From an uncultured Muribaculaceae bacterium (lineage in GTDB: Bacteria > Bacteroidota > Bacteroidia > Bacteroidales > Muribaculaceae): DNA of 11,314 nt. The stretch covers positions 1 to 11,314 of the forward strand of contig CAJTMM010000049.1 in the NCBI GenBank assembly GCA_910577465.1, given 5' to 3'. Shown one piece after another: positions 6,313 through 11,314 of the stretch. The translations under genes were made by a program, and so were the position numbers. The notes under the pieces are model-generated. The model worked only from the letters and a program-made list of their open reading frames with translations, was not told the DNA's origin and made no database searches. How positions within the stretch are numbered: position 1 is the first letter of the stretch; the number at the start of each line of letters is the position of its first letter.

Positions 6313-7632
6313 TCATGGCTCGCGAGCCACTTTCATGAAGCCGGCTACATTGGCGCCTTTTACGTAATTGATGTATCCGTCCTTCTCTTTGCCGAACAGT
6401 TCGCACTGATGGTGGATTTCAGCCATAATATCCTTCAGGCGTGCATCGACCTCGGCTGCTGTCCACGATAGTTTCTGTGAATTTTGTGCCATTTCAAGTC
6501 CCGACACCGATACACCACCGGCGTTGGCTGCCTTTCCCGGGGCGTAAAGTATGCGTGCGGCAAGGAACTCCTTGATGGCATCGGGGGTGGAGGGCATGTT
6601 GGCACCTTCACTTACGGCTATGCAACCTTGTGCAAGGAGTGCGCGTGCATCGTCGCCGTCTATTTCATTCTGGGTTGCCGACGGCATGGCTATGTCGCAT
6701 TTCACGCGCATCCACGGGCGTTCGCCGGGGAAATATTCACAGCCGTATTCTTCAGCAAATTCACGGATACGTCCGCGATATATGTTTTTCAGTTTGAAGA
6801 TATAGTCGAGTTGTTCGCGGGTTATACCGTCAGGCACGTAGATGGTGCCGTCGCTGTCGCTCATGGATACCACCTTGGCTCCGAGTTGCAGCAGTTTTTC
6901 AGCGGTATAGGTCGCCACGTTGCCGGAGCCGGATATTGCCACGCGTTTATCCTTGATGTCAATGCCGCGGGTGGCAAGCATCGATAGCAGGAAGTAAACG
7001 TTGCCGTAGCCGGTAGCTTCAGGACGTATGAGCGAACCGCCGAATTCCCGGCCCTTGCCGGTGAATGTTCCTGTAAACTCGCGTGCCATCTTCTTGTACC
7101 ATCCGTACATGTAGCCGACTTCGCGTCCGCCCACACCTATGTCGCCCGCAGGCACATCGGTGTCGGGTCCTATCTGACGCCAAAGTTCGGTGATGAAAGC
7201 TTGGCAGAAACGCATCACCTCCATGTCGCTCTTGCCTCGCGGCGAGAAGTCGCTACCCCCTTTGGCACCGCCCATTGCCAGTGTGGTGAGCGAGTTTTTG
7301 AACGTCTGTTCAAAAGCCAGGAATTTGAGGATAGACTGGTTGACCGACGAGTGGAAGCGTATGCCGCCCTTGTACGGGCCTATGGCATTGGAATGCTGTA
7401 TGCGGTAGCCCATATTGTTCTGCACCTTGCCGCTGTCGTCGACCCACGATACGCGGAACGAGTATATGCGGTCGGGTATGCACAGGCGTTCGATGAGGTT
7501 GTAACGTTCAAATTCGGGATATTCGTTGTACACATCTTCAATTGATGTGATCACCTCTTCTACTGCCTGAAGATACTCGGGTTCGTTGGGAAACCTGCGT
7601 TGCAAGTCGGCTAAAACTTCTGCTGCTTTCAT
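6313..7632 (-). CDS. gdhA: NADP-type glutamate dehydrogenase, C-terminal tail frameshifted
   Basis: The enzyme reversibly aminates 2-oxoglutarate to glutamate with NADPH and is a main route of ammonium assimilation in Bacteroidales. It is 439 residues, a hexameric-type GDH. The substrate domain shows GPYKGGIRFH (85-94), the catalytic lysine in MGGAKGG (K124) and PAGDIGVGGRE (161-171, catalytic Asp164). The cofactor domain has the loop GSGNVA and a SMSDSDG segment that suits NADP. The frame stops after ...KGANVAGFMKVAREP. The conserved family ending is found in another frame immediately after as A-M-M-A-Q-G-I-L-stop (6293-6319). A 2-nt insertion in the TCGCGAG run (6320-6326), possibly a doubled CG, explains it exactly. 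About seven C-terminal residues are lost, so activity may persist. This could also be a sequencing error. Confidence 0.95.
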   Translation of the reverse strand: MKAAEVLADLQRRFPNEPEYLQAVEEVITSIEDVYNEYPEFERYNLIERLCIPDRIYSFRVSWVDDSGKVQNNMGYRIQHSNAIGPYKGGIRFHSSVNQSILKFLAFEQTFKNSLTTLAMGGAKGGSDFSPRGKSDMEVMRFCQAFITELWRQIGPDTDVPAGDIGVGGREVGYMYGWYKKMAREFTGTFTGKGREFGGSLIRPEATGYGNVYFLLSMLATRGIDIKDKRVAISGSGNVATYTAEKLLQLGAKVVSMSDSDGTIYVPDGITREQLDYIFKLKNIYRGRIREFAEEYGCEYFPGERPWMRVKCDIAMPSATQNEIDGDDARALLAQGCIAVSEGANMPSTPDAIKEFLAARILYAPGKAANAGGVSVSGLEMAQNSQKLSWTAAEVDARLKDIMAEIHHQCELFGKEKDGYINYVKGANVAGFMKVAREP

Positions 7633-7691
7633 TTTGAAATAAACCTAACTGAAATTGTAACTATATGTGATTTGGGTTTGCTTTATGGTTG

Positions 7692-7722
7692 CAAATTTAC
7701 AATAATAATTGCGTTTTGCAAT
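7692..7722 (-). promoter_or_regulatory. gdhA promoter
   Basis: On the minus strand the -7 box TAAATTTG (7692-7699) matches TAnnTTTG, and ATTG (7719-7722) sits 19 nt upstream as a near-match to TTTG. The start is predicted near 7685, about 53 nt before the ATG. The -33 region overlaps the inverted repeat at 7711-7750. Confidence 0.6.
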
Positions 7723-7750
7723 ATTTTTGTCTTGAAATATTGCAAAACGC
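7711..7750. repeat. Perfect 16-bp inverted repeat (terminator or operator)
   Basis: GCGTTTTGCAATATTT (7711-7726) and its exact complement (7735-7750) flank an 8-nt loop. It lies 33 nt after the stop of the lipoprotein gene, where a terminator is expected, but the following minus-strand bases (AATTATTATTG) are not a clean U-tract. It also covers the -33 region of the gdhA promoter, so it may act as an operator or do both jobs. Confidence 0.65.
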
Positions 7751-7782
7751 ATGAATTTTGTCAGAAAGGTTCTTCGATGCGG

Positions 7783-8718
7783 TTACCGCGCGTTGATGTA
7801 ACGGATGCTTACGGTGGTTCCGTTATAGCCCCATGTCCCGACAGTGAAGTATGAGGGGATGGAAGCGTTGTCGAACCACGCTTTTACTTCTAAAACGTTA
7901 TTTCTCCCCGGATTCCCAGAACAATCAAAAGACTTTAACTTGGTGTTATTTGTTATATCCAATTGAGATATTTGGTTGTTGTAGCATCTGAGTTCTTTCA
8001 ATTCGGTGTTCTTTGATATGTCGAGTCGAGATATTTGGTTGTTGTAGCAACTGAGGAATATCAGTTCGGTGTTCTTTGATATGTCGAGTTGAGATATTTG
8101 GTTGTTGTAGCATCTGAGGTTTCTCAATTCGGTGTTCTTTGATATGTCGAGTCGAGATATTTGGTTGTAGTTGCAATGGAGGCTTGTCAACTTAGTGTTC
8201 TTGGAAAAGTCGAGTTGAGATATTGGGTTGTTGGAGCAACTGAGGTTTCTCAATTCGGTGTTCTTTGACAGGTCAAGTTGAGATATTTGGTTGTTGGAGC
8301 AATCGAGGTCTGTCAATTCGGTGTTCTTGGTCAGGTCGAGTTGAGAGATCTGGTTGGTGTAGCACCGTAGGAGTGTCAATTCGGTGTTCTTTGACAGGTC
8401 AAGTTGCAAGATTTTGTTATAGTAGCAAAAAAGACTTTCGAGTTTTGTGAAATATTCGATGCCGCGGAGTGAGGTTATGTTTCCAGGATTTTGGTATTCC
8501 CCTGAAACATCGATTTTATCAATGTCAGCGACATCGGCGGGTGTGACTTTGGATGCGTCGGTGATGTAGCCGCGTTCCTGGAGTACTTGAGCGAAGGTTG
8601 GGTCTATCCATTCGTCACCCACCGGCGGTGTATCGGGAGAGTCCTTGTCGTCGCTGCATGATGAAGTTATAGCCGCTATGGCAAATAGGGTTAGGGCAAT
8701 AAAAAGATGTTTTTTCAT
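7783..8718 (-). CDS. Leucine-rich-repeat lipoprotein, probably surface exposed
   Basis: This 311-residue protein has a lipoprotein signal peptide (residues 1-20) and lipobox ITSS-C21. SDDKD follows the cysteine directly and resembles the acidic export signal that sends Bacteroidetes lipoproteins to the cell surface. Residues 36-89 form a short N-terminal cap (DPTFAQVLQERGYI...ITSLRGIEYF). Eight 21-residue leucine-rich repeats follow (90-257, typical unit NTELRNLRCYNNQISQLDISK), then a partial ninth and a 40-residue C-terminal end without a recognised sorting domain. Such repeats form a curved binding surface for proteins or glycans. The ligand is unknown. The gene is flanked by its own promoter region and an inverted repeat, so it is probably monocistronic. 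The repeats are nearly identical at the DNA level, implying recent duplication. Confidence 0.88.
   Translation of the reverse strand: MKKHLFIALTLFAIAAITSSCSDDKDSPDTPPVGDEWIDPTFAQVLQERGYITDASKVTPADVADIDKIDVSGEYQNPGNITSLRGIEYFTKLESLFCYYNKILQLDLSKNTELTLLRCYTNQISQLDLTKNTELTDLDCSNNQISQLDLSKNTELRNLSCSNNPISQLDFSKNTKLTSLHCNYNQISRLDISKNTELRNLRCYNNQISQLDISKNTELIFLSCYNNQISRLDISKNTELKELRCYNNQISQLDITNNTKLKSFDCSGNPGRNNVLEVKAWFDNASIPSYFTVGTWGYNGTTVSIRYINAR
7948..8451. repeat. Eight 63-bp tandem repeats within the lipoprotein gene
   Basis: Codons 90-257 are eight in-frame 63-bp units. The units nearest the 3' end of the gene are the most alike. They alternate between SQLDIS and SRLDIS versions (gagTTGAGA versus gagTCGAGA in the plus-strand text), which gives a 126-bp higher-order period. 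Gain or loss of units by recombination would keep the reading frame. Confidence 0.9.
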
Positions 8719-8752
8719 TGAGGGATTAAATTAGGGTGATTACAGTTTCGCG

Positions 8753-8760
8753 CAAAGTTA
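8753..8760 (-). promoter_or_regulatory. Promoter -7 box of the lipoprotein gene
   Basis: The minus strand reads TAACTTTG, an exact TAnnTTTG match, 35 nt before the ATG at 8718. No TTTG is present 19-20 nt upstream; the G-run at 8780-8787 occupies that position. Confidence 0.6.
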
Positions 8761-8779
8761 GCGAATACCCTATCAATTA

Positions 8780-8787
8780 CCCCCCCC
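8780..8787 (-). repeat. Homopolymer tract G8 in the lipoprotein promoter
   Basis: Eight consecutive C residues on the plus strand (G on the minus strand) start exactly 19 nt upstream of the -7 box TAACTTTG, that is, where the -33 element would be. Runs of this kind are prone to slippage. It is the only G/C run of this length I noticed in the window. Confidence 0.7.
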
Positions 8788-8841
8788 GGTAGTTAATTAT
8801 TGTTAAAGATTTTTGTTTTGCTTTATGCCGGGTGCAAGGAA

Positions 8842-10644
8842 TCAGTCCTCGGAGTAGTGGCGGAGTACGCGGCGGTAGGAGTTGAAGATTTTGGATTTGG
8901 ATACGAAGCCTATGTAGCTGCCGCCGTCCACTACGGGGAGGTTCCACGCGCCGGTGTCATCGAAAGTTTTCATTACTTGCTCCATGCTGGAGTGGATGTC
9001 GATGAGTGCGGGTGGAGTGCTCATGAATGTTTCAACATGCATGCGCCGGTACAGGTCGGGACGGAACATGATGTTACGTATGTCATCCAGCAGCACTACA
9101 CCGAGCAGGCGGTTGTCGCTGTTGACGACCGGAAAGAGATTACGGTTGGATTGCGAGATGACTTTTACCATCTCGCGCAGATCCATCTCGGGATGTACCG
9201 ATATGAAGTCCGTCTCTATCACATTGTTGATTTTAAGGAGAGTGAGCACCGCCTTGTCCTTATGGTGCGTGAGCAGCTCGCCACGCTGCGCCAGACGCAT
9301 GGCGTAGATGCTGTACGGCTCGAAAAATTTGATGGTGAGGTAGGATAGTGCCGACACTATCAGCAATGGCAGGAACAGCTCGTAGCCGCCGGTGAGCTCG
9401 GCTGTGAGGAAGATGCCCATGAGCGGTGCGTGCATGACACCCGACATCACTCCTGCCATGCCCATGAGGGCAAAGTTCTTCACCGAGAGGTCGAGTCCGA
9501 AGATATTGTTGATGGCGTAGGCAAAGAAGAAACCTGCCATACAGCCTACGAATAGCGACGGTGCGAATGTACCACCCACACCGCCGGCTCCGTTGGTGGC
9601 GGATGTAGCAAATGCTTTTGTAACGGTGAGTACGGCTATGAACATGAGTATGAACCATACCGATTCGCGGTCGGAGTAGAAGATGGAACTGTCGAGTATT
9701 GCCGATGTGTTGCCGCTCAGAAGTGATACGATGGCACCGTAACCTTCGCCATAGAGGGGAGGGAACAGGAATATGAGACAGGACATGATGAGGGCGCCCA
9801 CACCGTAGCGCCGCCACGGACTCTGTATGCGGCGGAACATATTTTCCATCATGTTCATGACGCGTGTGAAGTATAGTGATACCAATCCGCAGAATACACC
9901 GAGCAGTATGGCGTAGGGTATGCGTGTGGTGACGAACGGCTCACTCTGCATGAAAAAGAACTCGGCGTTGTAGCCGGTGAATATGTAGGCTATGGTGGCA
10001 CCGGTGATAGATGCTATGAGCAGTGGCATCACCGACAGTGTGGTGAGGTCAATCATGAGCACTTCCAACGTGAAAAGCATACCCGCTATCGGTGCCTTGA
10101 ATATGCCGGCTATACCGGCTGCCGCACCGCATCCGACCATAATCATGAGCACCCTCGGCGACATGCGGAACAGCGATCCCATGGTGGAGCCTATTGCCGC
10201 ACCGGTGAACACGATAGGTCCCTCGGCACCTACCGAACCGCCGAATCCTATGGTGATGGAGCTTGCAAGCATTGATGAGTAGGTGTTGTGGCGTTTGAGC
10301 CGGCTCTTGTTTTGCGATATGGCATATAGCACGCGTGTCACACCATGGGAAATATTGTCGCGCACTACAAACCGCACGAACAGCAGTGTAATCAGTACTC
10401 CCACTGCCGGATAGATGAAGTAGAAATAGTTGCCTTCATTGACAGCGAAGTGCGATGTGAGCAGCGACGAAATCAGGTGAATGAGAGTCTTGAGTATGAG
10501 TGCGGCAAAGCCTCCGAGTGTGCCTACGAGCAGCGAGAGGATTATGACGAATGTCTTCTCCTTGATGTGCTTCTCGCGCCAAAGAAGCATGTTGAGAAAC
10601 GCTTCCTTGATGGCGGTGGATATATGTCGAGTAGTGTCGGTCAT
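8842..10644 (-). CDS. ClC-family chloride channel/transporter with two CBS domains
   Basis: This 600-residue inner-membrane protein moves chloride or a similar anion and works as a dimer in this family. The ClC membrane domain spans about residues 30-450. Motifs are VGAEGP (138-143, with the external gating glutamate E141), LFTLEV (190-195), GGVGGTFAPS (354-363) and SGVMHAPL (401-408). The usual GSGIP motif is replaced by NISHGV (97-102), which keeps a serine. The residue equivalent to the E. coli ClC proton glutamate E203 appears to be V195, as in eukaryotic channels. Two cytoplasmic CBS domains follow (about 475-530 and 538-590), which often bind adenine nucleotides. The start ATG directly abuts the stop of the upstream sugar transferase (TAAATG), so they are likely co-transcribed. 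Anion selectivity and transport mode are not settled by sequence. Confidence 0.93.
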   Translation of the reverse strand: MTDTTRHISTAIKEAFLNMLLWREKHIKEKTFVIILSLLVGTLGGFAALILKTLIHLISSLLTSHFAVNEGNYFYFIYPAVGVLITLLFVRFVVRDNISHGVTRVLYAISQNKSRLKRHNTYSSMLASSITIGFGGSVGAEGPIVFTGAAIGSTMGSLFRMSPRVLMIMVGCGAAAGIAGIFKAPIAGMLFTLEVLMIDLTTLSVMPLLIASITGATIAYIFTGYNAEFFFMQSEPFVTTRIPYAILLGVFCGLVSLYFTRVMNMMENMFRRIQSPWRRYGVGALIMSCLIFLFPPLYGEGYGAIVSLLSGNTSAILDSSIFYSDRESVWFILMFIAVLTVTKAFATSATNGAGGVGGTFAPSLFVGCMAGFFFAYAINNIFGLDLSVKNFALMGMAGVMSGVMHAPLMGIFLTAELTGGYELFLPLLIVSALSYLTIKFFEPYSIYAMRLAQRGELLTHHKDKAVLTLLKINNVIETDFISVHPEMDLREMVKVISQSNRNLFPVVNSDNRLLGVVLLDDIRNIMFRPDLYRRMHVETFMSTPPALIDIHSSMEQVMKTFDDTGAWNLPVVDGGSYIGFVSKSKIFNSYRRVLRHYSED

Positions 10645-11314
10645 TTAGATTCCTTTTCCTGACAGCACGGTATGTGCTGTGTAGAGTAATATTTTAATAT
10701 CGGTGATTATGGATATATTATGGAGGTAGAGAAGGTCGTAACGCATGCGTTCTACCATTTGGTCGACGTTGGTGGCGTAACCGTACTTGACCATCCCCAG
10801 CGATGTGATGCCGGGACGCACACGGTGAATGAGCGCATACGATGGCTCGCGTTCCAAAATCTGCTCGATGAAGTGCATGCGTTCGGGGCGTGGTCCTACG
10901 AGTGACATATCGCCCCGGAGCACGTTGAAAAACTGCGGCATCTCATCGAGCCGGTATTTGCGCAGGAATGTACCCACTTTCGTCACGCGGGAGTCGTAGG
11001 GGTGCGATAGCTCCGGCCTGCCGGATGACTCGGCGTTGTGATACATGGTGCGCAGTTTGTATATGGTGAAGGGTTTGCGATGCAACCCTATGCGTCGCTG
11101 GCGGTACAGCACAGGACCTTTGGAATCGAGACGGATGGCAAGTGCGCATATCAGCAGTGGTACGGCAGCGATGGTGAGCATAATTGCCGATATTACCACA
11201 TCGCAGGCACGTTTGATGTTGATAGTGCTTGGCGATAGGTGTGTGCGCGTTATGTCGATAAACGGTTCGGCGGTTATGCTCAGCATTTTGGTCTTGAACA
11301 TGAAAGCCGGCAAT
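10645..11314 (-). CDS. Polyprenyl-phosphate sugar-1-phosphate transferase, C-terminal part (5' end outside window)
   Basis: These 222 residues cover the bacterial sugar transferase domain. Members move a sugar phosphate from a nucleotide sugar to undecaprenyl phosphate, the first membrane step of capsule, exopolysaccharide or glycan assembly. After KRACDVVIS comes a membrane-anchoring hydrophobic helix (fragment residues 38-60), then DSKGPVLYRQRRIGL (63-77), FTIYKLRTM (82-90), the catalytic Asp-Glu pair in RLDEMPQ (121-127) and LRGDMSLVGPRPE (132-144). The frame stays open to the window edge and about 30 residues precede the usual domain start. This is therefore probably the end of a long WcaJ-type protein, not a short PglC-type one, and the TTG at 11313 is not a real start. 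It implies a polysaccharide gene cluster to the right. Confidence 0.93.
   Translation of the reverse strand, partial: LPAFMFKTKMLSITAEPFIDITRTHLSPSTINIKRACDVVISAIMLTIAAVPLLICALAIRLDSKGPVLYRQRRIGLHRKPFTIYKLRTMYHNAESSGRPELSHPYDSRVTKVGTFLRKYRLDEMPQFFNVLRGDMSLVGPRPERMHFIEQILEREPSYALIHRVRPGITSLGMVKYGYATNVDQMVERMRYDLLYLHNISIITDIKILLYTAHTVLSGKGI

Noticed and set aside
6313..6330. Programmed ribosomal frameshift at the end of gdhA
   Set aside because: There is no slippery heptamer or clear stimulatory structure before the stop, and a -1 shift would add one residue too many relative to the family. A 2-nt insertion or sequencing error fits better.
7946..8176. Second open frame on the minus strand across the repeats
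   Set aside because: It is a shadow of the repeat unit in another frame and has no start context or known domain.
7948..8451. Possible CRISPR-like or satellite array
   Set aside because: The 63-bp units are contiguous, in frame and encode leucine-rich repeats of a lipoprotein. There are no unique spacers.
11311..11313. TTG as the start codon of the sugar transferase
   Set aside because: The frame continues past the window edge and the family normally has a long N-terminal part. The TTG is just a leucine codon.

Overview
The window looks like chromosomal DNA of a gut Bacteroidales, with Muribaculaceae-like content as my best guess. The support is: promoters of the Bacteroidetes type (TTTG, a 19-20 nt spacer, then TAnnTTTG), no obvious Shine-Dalgarno sequences, a lipoprotein with an acidic SDDKD stretch after the lipid cysteine, a MINPP-type phosphatase and a TraB/GumN protein. 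No rRNA, tRNA, transposase, phage gene or CRISPR array is visible. Ten genes can be supported. Nine are on the minus strand and one is on the plus strand.

Layout. 1-57 holds a terminator-like hairpin after a flavodoxin-fold NAD(P)H oxidoreductase (58-621). A strong terminator (713-750) ends a likely four-gene minus-strand operon that starts at a consensus promoter (3877-3907). Its order is TraB/GumN protein (3798-2920), ABC ATPase (2857-2015), ABC-2-type permease (2018-1182), then a YtrA-type GntR regulator (1178-807). The ATPase and permease overlap by ATGA, and the regulator starts 3 nt after the permease. A palindrome sits on the predicted transcription start of this operon and is the natural candidate operator. 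Next come a secreted MINPP-like histidine phosphatase (4100-5356), a compact control region (5357-5611) with a duplicated hairpin element and two facing consensus promoters, a small TPR protein on the plus strand (5595-5867), and a convergent 72-aa protein (5896-6114).

The right half holds NADP-type glutamate dehydrogenase (6313-7632), a probable surface lipoprotein made of 21-residue leucine-rich repeats (7783-8718), a ClC-family chloride channel or transporter with two CBS domains (8842-10644), and the 3' part of a polyprenyl-phosphate sugar-1-phosphate transferase (10645 to beyond the window edge). The last two abut as TAAATG.

Most of the genes are ordinary core or accessory functions, and I do not see a clear new defence or mobile system. 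The points most worth checking are: (1) the gdhA reading frame is broken just before its conserved C-terminal tail, which continues intact in another frame; (2) the tandem hairpin repeat and opposed promoters between the phosphatase and TPR genes; (3) a run of eight G residues where the -33 promoter box of the repeat-rich surface lipoprotein should be, suggesting possible on/off switching; (4) the palindrome at the start of the TraB-ABC-GntR operon; (5) a channel-like valine at the internal proton-gate position of the ClC protein.
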